This document shows, piece after piece, positions 35,736-46,710 of a stretch of DNA of 64,000 bases; position 1 is the first letter of the stretch; each line of letters starts with the position of its first letter. The stretch spans positions 40,393,502 through 40,457,501 of the forward strand of contig NC_080571.1 in the NCBI RefSeq assembly GCF_030247185.1, read 5' to 3'. The notes under the pieces are model-generated. The model searched no databases and was not told the DNA's origin. It worked only from the letters and a program-made list of their open reading frames with translations. The DNA comes from Malaya genurostris (Eukaryota > Arthropoda > Insecta > Diptera > Culicidae). Made by a program: the position numbers and the translations under genes.

Positions 35736-35845
35736 GATTTTTGAAGTGGGAGTCCAAAATTAAATGTCGACTTTGGAAAAACGTTATAAAACACACTGCT
35801 ATCAAAATATTTCAGATCCTGAAATTAGGAAAGCTATAGTAAAAG

Positions 35846-35898
35846 GCGGGTGGGTAATGTCAGAGACATAACTGGATGTCGTGAAGCATTTTTAATAC

Positions 35899-35970
<72 letters not shown>

Positions 35971-37072
35971 TAATAATAATAATAATAATGCAGATTAATT
36001 TGTATATATGGCAACCCTGTTTCGCATGGCATATTTTCACTAGACCCCATACTAGTAAAAAGATGTGCTCAACATCATCACTTTCGCTTTCGCATTGCCG
36101 TTCGTAATTGAATGTGTTAGTTACGGTACGAATTATTTTATTTCCTTCTTAATGAATCTTTTGGTAGGAAATATTGAGATCTGAGATGGTTCTCGTGTGT
36201 GTCTTGTTTCGGTAACAGTTGTTCAGAAAATGGTTGGAAAGCGACAAAATTCAACTAGTTCTTTAGGATGATCTGTGGCACTTAAAAGTGCTTTGAATGG
36301 GCCTTGCTGGACGTTTTGCTGCCTTTCTACAGGTTTTCGGTGTCATCGTGCTGACGGTGTCTCGTGCGTTCAGAGTAGCTGCTTTAACTTAAATGACGCT
36401 GTTTCTCACATCACATTTCATTTTATACCTGCTACTGGCAGCGGTGTACGGACAGCCCCTTTGCTAAAATTCCTTTCCTGTTCGCAGAACGGAAAACAGT
36501 GAGACGACAGGTCCTCGACTTGCTCTCGTGTGTCTTGTTTCGGGAACAGTTGCTCAGCAAATGGTAGGAAAAATAAACCACTCAACTTTTATATAGATGC
36601 TCTGGTATAGATGCAGACATCTCGCGTTCTGATTGGCTGGTGCTGTCATGAATTAAATCAAACAGGTTTTTCAATAGTGTACTATTGAAAAACTTCAATG
36701 TTCAACTTCAATACACGTTCAAGTTGAAAATTTTCGATTCTATTGGTGGTTAGATTATATAAATCCTTCTACGGATCACTGAGCTATGAGCTTTCAAAAT
36801 ACAAGAAAGGCAAACGCGCCTTATAAATTATCATCTTTGACACTCGTTTATACCAAACATTTCAGAAAAGTTTAATTTTGAACTATTTGAGATTATGTCA
36901 CACAACTGAAAATTTTATCAATTGTGATCATATTTCCGATGGCATGTCGCAAGAATTATGTTGATTCGTTAGATACAACAGGAGATATTCAAGATCAAAA
37001 ACTTATCACTCTCTCAGAGGCTAAATTTTGAAAAGGCGCCCCATAGTAAAGTAAGTCGTATTCACGACAAAA
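35846..37072 (+). mobile_element. Element with family C termini and different interior
   Basis: The left terminus GGTAATGTCAGAGACATAAC, TGGATGTCGTGAA and right terminus GCGCCCCATAGTAAAGTAAG, TCGTATTCACGACA are those of family C (8384-9408, 58757-59838). The interior is largely unrelated: it contains an (AAT)n tract and a direct repeat of about 70 bases (36192-36260 and 36519-36585, with GTCTTGTTTCGG and AACAGTTG). No transposase. Confidence 0.6.
35899..35991. repeat. (AAT)n microsatellite
   Basis: About 90 bases of AAT repeats with one AAC interruption, inside the family C element at 35846-37072. The same motif as the very long tract at 17860-18937. Confidence 0.95.
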
Positions 37073-37252
37073 TGAATAGTGTGTATAAATGATCAATGAT
37101 TCAAATTTCACTTTAAGGCTAGTTCGCGACAAAATCTAGATACGTATATCTCTGGAGATACTCATCAACGCGTGAAATATTTCGCAGACTAGTGAACGAA
37201 CTGTTTATTTTGTAAAAACATTTTTTGGTAATACTACAAGCTTTCAGATCGA

Positions 37253-37745
37253 AGATGGCGTCGAAAGAAGAGCATGTGCTAAAAGCTATTGAATGCGGTC
37301 GCAATGAAAATCCGGATATGTCTGTAAGAAAACATGCAAAAAAGCTGGTTGCTCTTAAATCTTCCGATACACGTTCGACAACAGCCAGAAAGGCTGGGAG
37401 CGAAACGAAAACGGATCTCAGAAACCACCAGAAGGACGCGATGGTGAAGCGAATATTGTACGTACTTTGACTAGAAAAATAAAAATGAACCGTAACGATA
37501 AACCGTACGACGCAAATTGTATCGCGAATATTTGACGAAATTTTTCTGCGAATGATGAACGATCAAACTTATGTGCTGGAAGACTTTAAGCAGGAACGGA
37601 ACGTCACAGAGGACAAAGCGATTCCAAAAAAAAAATATTTGGTTTGACAGACATTATGTAGCTGTGGTCGAGCAAGTCAAAGCTTCATCACTACCGGAAC
37701 GGGAAATAAGGAAATTTAGCGCGGAGAATGCCTAAAGAAGGCATT
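37253..37745 (+). pseudogene. DD37E-like transposase relic, N-terminal and central part
   Basis: ATG at 37255 starts MASKEEHVLKAIECGRNEN and continues VRKHAKKL, the N-terminal DNA-binding part. Frameshifted remains follow: NDQTYVLEDFKQER around the first catalytic position, IPKKKYLV, then LCSCGRASQSFITTGTGN and RMPKEGIFS. It lacks the second half. The Asp of the usual MDDETY is changed (NDQTY). The piece at 39138-39375 is a C-terminal part of the same kind of protein. Confidence 0.6.
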
Positions 37746-38002
37746 TTTTCGTAAGTAGTCACAGTGGCAGCAGTCCCTTGTTTCAGTTCTACACTGGAGC
37801 CCTGATAAGATCTGCTTCTATGAGCTTCTATTTTAAATCAACACACAGGCGTTCCTAGGCTATGATGCCCACTTGGTCACTGTTTTTTTTGTGCTGATTC
37901 AAACAGATTGTATGAAACTTTTTTTAAGTGTGTTCATGTTTGTGTCTTATGATTAGTATTTGTTGTTTTTTTTATATAATGTATATTGTACATACATACA
38001 TA

Positions 38003-38076
38003 CAGGGCTTTTTGCGGAGGATATACAAAAAATTGTGTATTAGCGTGTCCCTTAGAGAGAAGTGAAAAAAGCCCTG
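38003..38076. mobile_element. Tiny hAT-like MITE (74 bases)
   Basis: Ends are CAGGGCTTTTTGC and TGAAAAAAGCCCTG, inverted repeats of 11 bases or more. It is flanked by CATACATA (left) and CATATATA (right), an 8-base duplication with one mismatch, as made by hAT transposases. It sits in a CATA-rich microsatellite, so chance similarity of the flanks must be kept in mind. Confidence 0.65.
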
Positions 38077-39137
38077 CATATATACATACATACAAACATT
38101 CATATATAAATAAATACATACATACACACATTGGATTACTTTTTCTATTTTAATAGATTCTAAATAGGGTTAATGTACTAATAGTCATTTCATTGGTAGA
38201 ATCACCATGTTATTTTACAGAATACTCGATTTTTAATCAATGAATTGTCATAAAATCGAATTCGATTCTCATAAGTAATACTGCAAAAAAAGTAGTTCGA
38301 AAATTTGTCAATATTGTTGTTATAGCGACGCGAGAACTCGAATAAAATGCTCCAAAATTCATTGTACTTTTCAAGTCAATCTATCAAACATAGACAACAG
38401 ATCTCATTCTAAATAATGGTTTTCGTATATGAGATGACTAATGGAGGTGAGAAAAAAGGGGTACCGTTATCCCACTTTAATCTCTATTACTGGTCGATCG
38501 TTAGTCCTGAGCTGAAACGGTGACCTTTATTACCGTTCTTGCATGCACTTCCTCTTACATTTCACTCACAGATCATCTCATCTATCAGGTCCCACACGAA
38601 AACGACACAACCTCACAAAACCAACTGGATGAACATCGTTTGACATCTATCAGTGGTTTGCTCATTTATTCAGTCATTATTATTTTAATTTATTCTACAA
38701 TATTCTATCTCATTTCACCCAGTAAACGACCAAAATGGTTAAAGGGTTAAAGTCGGGGTAAAAAATATCTCATTCCACAGTATTCCATAGTACAAAAAAC
38801 CACTAATAAACATCAAAGATGAACTTGATTTACCGTTCATCTGCTGCCATCGTGTGAAACCTAATTTGGATACGTTCATTCCACTTAATTTCCACTTCAC
38901 ACTTGCAATAAGGACCGGTAGTATGAAAATGAAACATAAAACAAAGCTTAGTTAAGCCCTACCGGCCTCTCAAATCCCGGATATTGGAGTATAATGCAAT
39001 CAACATCTTGTTCAAGTTGTTCCATATCTCATTCATTTAATTCAATAATGAAGCGAAAAGTCTGTAACCCATATCTTTATCAAATTGTAACACTAATGGG
39101 TTGTATCTGATGATGTTTGCAATTCCGTCAAGCCCAC
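38077..39137. other. Unassigned intronic sequence
   Basis: No gene recognised. The plus frame 38520-38750 has a hydrophobic stretch near its end but no start context or homology I can name, and is treated as chance. Confidence 0.4.
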
Positions 39138-39375
39138 CAACAATGGGAAGGCGAACGCCTAAAGAAGGTATTGCTATTAGTCCCTGCTGCAATGACGCTC
39201 CCTCGCAATTCTGGTATGATTTTGCATCTTGTCACTACGCCAAAGATGTTTTGGAATGGTATAAAGTGAATCGAGTCCATTTTGTAACGAAAGAGGTGAA
39301 TCCATCTCTGAGTTGCGATCGAGCGATATTGGGGGTTCGTGAAAAGAGAACTCTCTGAATATAAACTACAAGCTA
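39138..39375 (+). pseudogene. DD37E transposase C-terminal relic
   Basis: Reads RRTPKEGIAISPCC, then FWYDFASCHYAKDVLEWYKV and HFVTKEVNPS (second catalytic Asp in YDFASCH). After a frame change it continues VKRELSEYKLQAKD. A different lineage from the element at 39376, which inserted at its 3' end in the TA of CTAAAGAC. Confidence 0.65.
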
Positions 39376-40659
39376 AAGACTGTCCCAGAAAGTATGGTCG
39401 CACTTTGATTTCGCTGTAAATAATTCACAAGTGTTAGATATTCAAATTTTATTCGATATACTGATAATATTAGACTACAACAACAGAATATTATTCTCAA
39501 CATTTGCTACTTAGGCATTGTAGACTAGCTGGCGCAACTTATTGCGAACGTTCCTCATTAAATTCCGTACAGACTTCTTGGCGACAAGTTTTGGCACTTT
39601 TTTCCAATCTTTTCGAACTGTTGAATGGTTTCGGCTGCCGAGACGTGTTTCCTAAGATGTGCCTTCGTTAATGCCCAAAATTCCTCAATTGGTCGAAGTT
39701 GTGGGCAATTTGGTGGATTCATGTCTTTTGGGGCGAAAGTGGCATTTTTGGTAGTATACCATTCTACCGTTGATTTCGAGTAGGGGCAAGAAGCAAGATC
39801 TGACCAGAAGACAACAGGATCCTTGTGGCTTCGAATCATGGGTAGAAAACGTTTTCGTAAGCATTCCTTGATGTATATTTCGCTGTTCATTGAAGCAGTG
39901 GTGATGAAGGGTTTCGAAATGTTACCGCAGCTACAAATTGCTTGCCAGACCATAGCTTTCTTACCCAATTTTTCGGTTTTGGTTTAACACTTGCCCTTCT
40001 CGCACCGTATAACATTGTGGTCCCGGCAAGGATTTGTAATCGAATTTCACGTACGTTTCGTCGTCCATGATTATGCAGTTCAAATTTCCAGCAAGAATCG
40101 TGTTGTACATCTTTCGAACCCTCGGCCTGATCGATGCTTTTTGTTTCGGACTACGTTTTGGTTGTTTCTTCTTCTTACAGGTTCAAAGATTCAAACGTTC
40201 TTGAGCACGAAGAACATTTGACTTCGAAGTGCCCACTTTTTTTGCCACATCCCGAACTGAAACCTCCTTCTTTTGCTCGAATGCCTTCAGTATACGTTTA
40301 TCCAGCTGAAGGTTAGCAGGACCTTTTTGTCGACCCGTTTTCGGTTTATCCTCAAAGGTGTTATCCTCACCGAACTTCCTGATTGCATTTCGCACGGCTT
40401 TTTCACTTACTCCTTCCATTTTTGCTATCTTTCTCAGTGACAGTCTGCGTTCTGTGCACCATTTGTACACAATTTTTCGACGTTGTTCTGCTGACAGTCC
40501 ACGCATTTCGAAACGAACTAATGAAAACGAATAAACAACTGCACAAGTGGTTAGAGAAGAGTGTAAACAACAGGACGCAGCCATAAAAATTGACAGATTC
40601 TGAACCATTGCGAAATGGCAGCGGTTTTTGGTTGCGTCCATACTTTCTGGGACAGTCTT
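39376..40659 (-). mobile_element. DD37E (ITmD37E) transposon, copy 2, both ends present
   Basis: Inverted ends AAGACTGTCCCAGAAAGTAT and ATACTTTCTGGGACAGTCTT with TA on each side (39374-39375 and 40660-40661). Length is 1284 bases, normal for a complete Tc1/mariner-superfamily element. It encodes a damaged transposase on the minus strand. Copy 1 (12685-13691) is closely similar but truncated. Confidence 0.93.
39558..40506 (-). pseudogene. DD37E transposase, copy 2
   Basis: ATG at 40506 starts MRGLSAEQRRKIVYKWCTER, with helix-turn-helix segments LRKIAKMEGVSEKAVRNAIR and VRDVAKKVGTSKSNVLRAQE, the first Asp in MDDETYVKFD, then MVWQAICSCGNISK, DLASCPYSKSTVEW and RPIEEFWALTK with 37 residues between Asp and Glu. 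Lesions: one stop after ERLNL (about 40185) and one frame change between the PGPQ segment and MVWQ. The frame change is shared with copy 1. The catalytic triad codons are all present, so the element was inactivated late. Confidence 0.88.
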
Positions 40660-40661
40660 TA

Positions 40662-42189
40662 AAACTATAGGAAAATTTCGAAAATCTTGAACTGAAGCAG
40701 CTAAGTCGGTTGCAGAAAAGTCTGCACAGACCCTAATGACTGGAGTGAACTCGAAAGTTCGTAGTTTCTTCAGGCAACCTTATTGAGTAACTGGAATTAA
40801 TATCAAGATGACTTGTAATGCGCAATTAAACGAATAAAACATGCATCTTGAATTGAACTAACAGCAAATTTGTTTTATTTCAAATTTAACCGGTCCAGAT
40901 TTTATCGCAAACAAACCTTATTAGTATAAAGATAATTTTCATTAATTTTTTTAACTTATTACAGAATCAATCTGTTTAACATAGTGGTGAAGTATTTTAG
41001 CAATTATGAAGAACAGAGGATAAACTCTGACAGGAGCCTTGATCACACTGGTAACTAGCCAGTAGTCACGATTGACCCACTTTAAGCACTTTCACCGATG
41101 ATGACGGTGAAACCACATGTTTCATCATCACTCTGCAACCAATCCGTATGACAGCTGTTCAGGATGTGATCTTCACTTTCCTGAAAGATCCTCGCCTTTC
41201 CTTTACTTTCCATCTTGCAATGGATTACCGAGCGTCGTAACTCCGGATGGGAACGAAAAATCCAACAACCAAATTGTTATGGACCGCGTGGTGAGAAATT
41301 TTTGCTAAATATTTTCTTTTTATGATCGTGTATAGATTACTACCCTGTGGGAGGTTCGCGAATCTGGCATGGCAGTCAATATACCGACCATATGGAAGTA
41401 TTCAGGATGGAAAGTGTTTCGGTTATAAAACAGATGTCGAAGGAAAATTTTCAACTACCGTGAGAACGGAATTGTGGTTCGCAAAATTTGGAGCCGACGG
41501 CGAAATAAACGAAAATAAAAAACACTAGAGATGAACAATTTATTGCGGTTGAATGACATACAGATGACTGCTGCCTGACATCTGTCAAGCTCGATTAATG
41601 ACCGCACCCACCATAGTAGATTGGTCTAGGTTGGTTGTGTGATCAATTGAAGTGATGTAAAATATTTTTCCGTTTGGAAATGTTCTTAAAAACTAACGAC
41701 TAACGAATCGAGCGCTGTTTGTTTGCATTCGTACACCATTTGAATCAGTTGTTATTGTACGTACGTACGTACGTACACATACCGCAATTTGCAAGACGGT
41801 CCCGGACTGGTAGGAATGTGGAGGGGAAATGGAATTCCTCTCGGCAAGTGAGGCAGTACTGTTTACGCTTTTCGAAGATGCGTGAAATGATTGGTGAGTG
41901 GACGTTGGACGCGCAAAACAATAATAAATGTATTCATTACACAAACATGCCAAGTCCAATGTGAGACATGACATACCCGTTGAAATACATTTGCAGCGAA
42001 AGTAGGACCATGCAATCATAACCCATCAATGGTTAGGGTTGATGTTACAAAACAAAAGGACGAAATGTGCAATTCAAGAAATCTCCCCGTAAGCCAAAAA
42101 AAAGCTGATACCAGATACTTTGTAAAGTTGAGCTTAAAACAAATACCGATTTACCATAAAGCAGTGCAACGGATCTGTAACATACTCAC
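40662..42189. other. Unassigned intronic sequence
   Basis: No gene recognised. Contains a short GTAC microsatellite at about 41757-41776. Short open frames on both strands (41117-41528, 41693-42019) have no domain. Confidence 0.45.
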
Positions 42190-42311
42190 CTATGAAAATC
42201 TTTCTCCGAATGCATCGGCCACAGCAGCATCACGGAGACGGGTTTCTCGTGGGACGAGAGTCGTCGTTCCTTACACTCACCGGCCACCTCGGCCAGTTCA
42301 TAGTTGTTGCC
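42190..42311 (-). CDS. Myo9: Myosin IX, coding exon 3 (RA domain, second half)
   Basis: The exon is 122 bases with a ttctag acceptor and a gtgagt donor. It starts in phase 0 and leaves two bases (AG) that are completed by the next exon to give Arg. It encodes residues 78-117, including YELAEVAG and VSVMLLWP, the late strands of the RA fold; human MYO9A has a similar LAEV...MMLWP pattern. The exon is too short and too split to show as a long reading frame, and was found by extending the domain from exon 2. Confidence 0.9.
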
Positions 42312-43224
42312 CTAGAAAAGGAAAAGAAAAAAAAACAATAAATCAATTTAAAAACTCTAGGTAGATATCCAAGGCTAACAACAAGCAGCAGCGTCGAAAC
42401 CACGGAAAAAAACGATGCCTGCGATTTGTTTACTCGGCCGCTAGCCGTCCGGTAATCTCACCAGCTCACCTGGCCGGAACGGCTCATGGCTGGACTACCG
42501 GGCGTGACTAGCTAGCCAGTATATCGTGGTCAGTACGGACGGGTAAACAACACGCCTGTTTTGTTTGTTTTCGCGAAATACTCGGAATCATAAGGCGGAT
42601 GAAGAGATCAACTTTCTCTCGAACATCTGTTTTCAATTGCACCGAGCCGTGGCTGGGCTTCGAACAGACAGAAAGTTTGTAAAATATGTCAGTTTAAAGA
42701 TGCTGTCATCCGAAAAATGCAAGAACGATGACGCGAGAACACAGATTGGCCGGGGCTGGAATATTATTCGCGTATTATATTTTTAGGCTACCAAATATAA
42801 TTCAGAAGTTTGCCAATATATCTTTGAACACCGTTCGTATTTCTTTTAATTCCGGCTTGAAGCTTTGCTTTGCCTTTTTATGAATTGAACTAAGTTGAAA
42901 GCAATCGATAACGAAGCTGTGTTGAAGTTGCAATGAAGTCAAACACATCGCTGACTGAAGGTCGAACTAGAAATTGCATGTCCTCGATCTGCTAAGGATT
43001 CGAGCCTCAAACAGTCAACAACGATCTTCGAAACATGAACGGCTAGATTCTTATTGAGAAGAACATTTGGATCTTTGTTCACAAACAACAAAAAAGAAAT
43101 GGTCCTAGTATATTCCTCTCAGAAACTCTCAAAGGATTCAAATAAGCTTAAATCGTTTTTATGCGGGGGATAGGTACCGCATGAAAAAAAGTCCACAACA
43201 AAAAACGCATAACTTCAAAAATTC
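42312..43224. other. Intron sequence upstream of exon 3, unassigned
   Basis: Includes a moderately GC-rich, apparently repeat-free part (about 42410-42560) next to exon 3. No gene recognised. Confidence 0.4.
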
Positions 43225-43290
43225 GTATTAAAAAAACCTTTTCTAATCCACCTAGTGGTGTAAGAATGACTTTCTCATATTACTTATACA
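43225..43290 (+). repeat. Repeat family R terminus
   Basis: AAAAAACCTTTTCTAATCC, ACCTAGTGGTGTAAGAATG, ACTTTCTCATATTAC: the left inverted terminus of family R. A family B MITE follows immediately, so the rest of the R element is missing or displaced. Confidence 0.75.
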
Positions 43291-43295
43291 CAGCA

Positions 43296-43556
43296 AAAAA
43301 AAATCAAATTTACCGGTGACGTAAATCCGCATATGACTCAAATCATAAGAACGTAATTCGTAAAATCACTGAATTTTACAAGATTGATTTACATATGTGT
43401 CGAACATACACTACTTTTACAGCAGACGAATAAATTTACATGCTTCAACACTTAAAAATGTATGCCAGATCTACTGTAAAAATGAGTCATTTTTGACGCT
43501 CGTATATGTCGGTTTGATAAGACGTAAATTTACACGATATTTTCTAGGTGTGTATC
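43296..43556 (-). mobile_element. MITE family B, copy 3
   Basis: Reverse complement of 19488-19768 over about 260 bases, with shared GACTCAAATCATAAGAACG, CATATGTGTCGAACATACAC and AAATGAGTCATTTTTGACGC. Ends in CTAGGTGTGTAT. Non-coding. Confidence 0.75.
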
Positions 43557-43562
43557 AGGTGG

Positions 43563-44775
43563 ACAATTTTGCTTCCGCCGTTTTTTTCCAAAATTAAAAG
43601 CTTTATTGCGAAAAAGTGCTTACAGATGTATTATTCAAAATATTCTCCCATCTTTCCGGCAATTTTCTCCCATCTTTCCGGCAACTTTCTCCCATCTTTC
43701 CGGCAATTTTCGGATCCCGGTTCGAATAAAGGAGTCCTCTTTTGACGCTATCCATGAAGCAATCCATTTTTCCAACTCTTCGAAGGATTGAAAATGTTGA
43801 TCTGCCAGGCCGTGTGCCATCGAACGGAATAGGTGGAAGTCAGAAGGGGCGACATCTGGGGAATACGACGGGTGGGGCAAGACTTCCCATTTCAGCGTTT
43901 CCAGGTACTTTTTGACCACTTTTGCGACGTGAGGCCGAGCATTGTCGTGTTGGAGGATGACTTTGTCATGTCGCTCTTGATACTGTGGCCGCTTTTCTTT
44001 TAGCGATCTCCTGTGATGGTTTCACCCGGTTTTAAGAGCTCGTAGTATATCACACCGAGCTTATCTCACCAAATACAAATCATAACCTTGGCGCCGCGAA
44101 TATTCGGTTTTGCCTTCGACGAAGTAGCATGCCCGGGCTTTTCCCATGATTTCCTGCGTTTAGAATTATCGTATCAAACCCACTTTTCATCACCGGCTAA
44201 GATTCGATGTAAAAACCCCTTACGATTTTGTCTTTGAAGCAGTTGCTCTCATACAAATAGACCGCGCTCGATGTCCCTCGGTTTCAACTCGTACGGTACC
44301 CAGTTTCCTTCTTTCTGAATCATGCCCAGGGCCTTGAGACGTTTTGAAATGGCTTGCTGACTCACTCCCAACGATTCGGCAAGCTATTCTTGGGTTTGGC
44401 ACGAATCTTCATCACGCAATGCTTCTAGTTGTTCATCTTTTCTCTTCCTCCACCATGTTTGTCTTCGACATCGAAATCACCACTTTTAATACGTTGAAAC
44501 CTCTCCCGACATGTTCTTTTACTCAGAGCAGCATCACCGTAAGTTTTTGAGATCATTCGATGCGCTTCAGCTGCAATTTTTTTCGAATTGTAACAGAAAA
44601 GTAAACAGACATTTTCGAGCATGAATAACACGAAAACAAGAACAACTGTCACTGAAACGGCGATGACAATTCGTTAGGCACTGTACACACTCACTTTAAA
44701 GGCATTATCATCTATGTATTTTGACCAGCCTCAGCCGGTACAGCCAACTATCGGAAAACGGCGGAAGCAAAGTTT
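43563..44775 (-). mobile_element. Mariner element, mellifera/HSMAR-like, decayed
   Basis: The ends AATTTTGCTTCCGCCGTTTT (left) and AAAACGGCGGAAGCAAAGTT (right) are inverted repeats. The length of about 1.2 kb is normal. Near the left end a 22-base unit TTCTCCCATCTTTCCGGCAA(TT) is repeated three times in tandem (about 43643-43709), inside the transposase C-terminus. Confidence 0.85.
43640..44652 (-). pseudogene. Mariner transposase (DD34D type), frameshifted
   Basis: The N-terminus reads LENVCLLFCYNSKKIAAEAH, RMISKTYGDAALSKRTCRER and SGDFDVEDKHGGGREK. The catalytic part reads AGDEKWV, ICIW, HDNARPH, then VKKYLETLKWEVLPHPSYSP and DVAPSDFHLFRSMAHGLADQ. All three catalytic Asp codons can be found, but several frameshifts and stops separate them. 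The C-terminus is lengthened by the 22-base tandem repeat. Closest in style to the mellifera subfamily. Confidence 0.88.
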
Positions 44776-44973
44776 TTCATTCCATCGAATTATGTTTTCA
44801 AATAATTTTGAAAGATTACAAAAAAGCTCATTTTTTCAGTGCTATTTTTGATAAGACTCGGAAAATCCTCAGAATTTTCCAGCCATTTTCACCCTGTAAA
44901 TAGATAAAAGTATTTCAAAGGTCTGTATGTTTTTGGTTTTGGCAAGTTTTTCAAAATTTCCATCGAAAACTTC

Positions 44974-46022
44974 CTAAAACCACCCGCGCGCATGATACTT
45001 GGACGATGGCCTTAAAAAAATTTTATTCAGGCCTATTTGCGTACAAGCTTTACGTGACCCATTTAGCTTAGTTTTTAGATAATTTTTTTTTGTATTGGAT
45101 TTCGTTGTCACCCTTTTTCTAGGGGGAGATGAGCTTCCATTTTTCTCCTGCGAGGATTGATGGGCAGTTTGTTCGCGGTTCGTATCGTCATTCATTGCCG
45201 CATCGGTGGTATTGTTGTCGATTTCCGTCTTCTTTTCGTTGCTAGTTACTGTAGATGCGCCTTGTTGTACATTGTTTGCAGTTGCTGGTTGGTTGGATGG
45301 TAAGCTGTTAACTGCAGCTGGTGTACTTTGTTCTATAGGGGTTATGTTGGATGGTTTCGTTGAAGGGGATGCTTCACTGTTGTTGGTGACTGTCACAGGT
45401 GTACTGGGGTTGCTTGGGGTTGATGTGAAGGAAGCACCGTTGTTCTTTGGTATAGTTGTCTCCTTGTCCGGTTTATCACATGGCTTACCGTAGTGAACAG
45501 CTTTTTGGCAATATTGACATGTGGCCATCTGATTGTCATAGGTAACAAGTGATTTGCACGGGATTCTTGTATCCTGACCGAATGTCACATAAGAAGGTAT
45601 AGGCCTCCTCAAGCGCATGTGTAACAAACGTACACCATTTAGAATACCGGGGAAAAAAATTTTTCACTTTTCTTTTTCGATAGAGAGAATCTCTCCGTAT
45701 TGGGACATAGTTTTGCGAATATAAGGATCGATGACACTTGAGGTTGAATGTTGTACTTGATATTTTCATGCTCCACATAGTGCACATTATTATTGTCTTT
45801 AGCGAACTGAATTGCATCCAACTCTTTATAGAACTGGATATAAACAATATTATTGGTCTTGTTGCATTGAAGTAAATGCACACGTTTAATGTCAAGATGC
45901 ATTTGCTCCTTAAGCAAACATTCAAATTCTCGTATCGAAGGTCGAATTTTGCACTGTCTGAAGTCAACAACAATTGTAATCTTTCGTGTCGGCGGTAGCT
46001 TTTGTTCGTTTGGTTCACTCAT
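44974..46022 (-). pseudogene. LOA/R1-like non-LTR retrotransposon ORF1 (gag-like), frameshifted
   Basis: ATG at 46022 starts MSEPNEQKLPPTRKITIVVD. The fold continues with FECLLKEQMHLDIKRVHLLQ and VYIQFYKELDAIQFAKDNNN, as in ORF1 of mosquito LOA/R1-type elements. Near 45660-45680 a frame change and a stop in an A/T run break the frame; the second part resumes LLHMRLRRPIPSYVTFGQD, CQYCQKAVHYGKPC (CX2CX4HX4C zinc knuckle), and a Thr/Ser/Asn-rich tail ending near 44974. ORF2 does not follow, so the 3' part of the element is missing. Confidence 0.8.
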
Positions 46023-46525
46023 TTCGAGGTCGTTCTATTGTTCACTACACAATACTGTACTTGGTTTCTTCTGTCCCGAACGTAAGCGGTTTTGTTTTAT
46101 CGGCTGACTTGGATGAGATGAGAAAGCGAACTGATAGATCATATTATTATTCTTAGTACAGCACAGTATTGTTGTTTCTGTCGTCCCGGCCGTAAGCGGA
46201 ATATTTTGTCGACTGTCTTGAACGAGGTACGAAAGCAAACTGGCACCGGTACTATTCACCTAATTGATCAGTTTAGTTAATTCGATTCCCTACCCCGCAC
46301 ATAGGATCAGAAAATTTCTCTGGCCTGAAGAGGCGAATGGCCTTAAGGCTTAAACCTCTATAATTAAAACAAAAAACACAAATCATATTATTATTTACAG
46401 TACAGCACTGTATTGTTCGTTGTTTCTGTCGTTCCGGCCGTAAGCGGTATATTTTGTCGACTGTCTTGGACGAGGTACGAAAGCAAACTGGCACTGGCAC
46501 CATTCACCTAATTGATCAGTTTATA
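46023..46525 (-). repeat. Retroelement 5' UTR tandem monomers split by a SINE
   Basis: Upstream of ORF1 are two clear copies of a 130-base unit (46143-46274 and 46387-46524) and a diverged third (about 46030-46140). Shared phrases: CGGCCGTAAGCGG, TATTTTGTCGACTGTCTTG, GAGGTACGAAAGCAAACTGG and CACCTAATTGATCAGTTTA. Tandem 5' UTR monomers serve as promoters in some non-LTR elements; that role is inferred. A SINE fragment sits between the last two copies. Confidence 0.7.
46276..46372 (+). mobile_element. tRNA-derived SINE, copy 3 (5' truncated)
   Basis: Begins within the B-box region (AATTCGATTCCCTACCCCGC), then TCTGGCCTGAAGAGGCGAAT and CTTAAACCTCTATAATTAAA with an A-rich tail. The A and pre-B region is missing. 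Confidence 0.8.
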
Positions 46526-46599
46526 TTTCAAGCCAGTTTAGGTTTATTTTCTGGTATTTTAGAGAAACTCACGGCTAAATATCGACAAAAAAAACTTAC

Positions 46600-46710
46600 C
46601 GTCAATCCTAACCGCTCGACAATGCAGGAAACGATTTCCTCTGCCGTGGTTTGCTTCGAGGCCTCCACGCTAAGCGCTTCATAGTGGAGAGAAAGTGCTC
46701 CTACGTACAC
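46600..46710 (-). CDS. Myo9: Myosin IX, coding exon 2 (RA domain, first half)
   Basis: The exon is 111 bases with a tttgcag acceptor and a gtaagt donor, in phase 0 at both ends. It encodes residues 41-77, from VYVGALS to VERLGLT. The pattern of a beta hairpin followed by a TTAEEIVSCIVERLGL helix is that of a ubiquitin-like Ras-associating domain, and it aligns with the N-terminus of vertebrate MYO9A/B. It lies just downstream (in gene direction) of a LOA/R1-like retroelement 5' end, which is intronic. Confidence 0.9.

Noticed and set aside
38520..38750. Small plus-strand frame with a hydrophobic end
   Set aside because: No homology, no splice or promoter support; one hydrophobic stretch is common by chance in AT-rich DNA.
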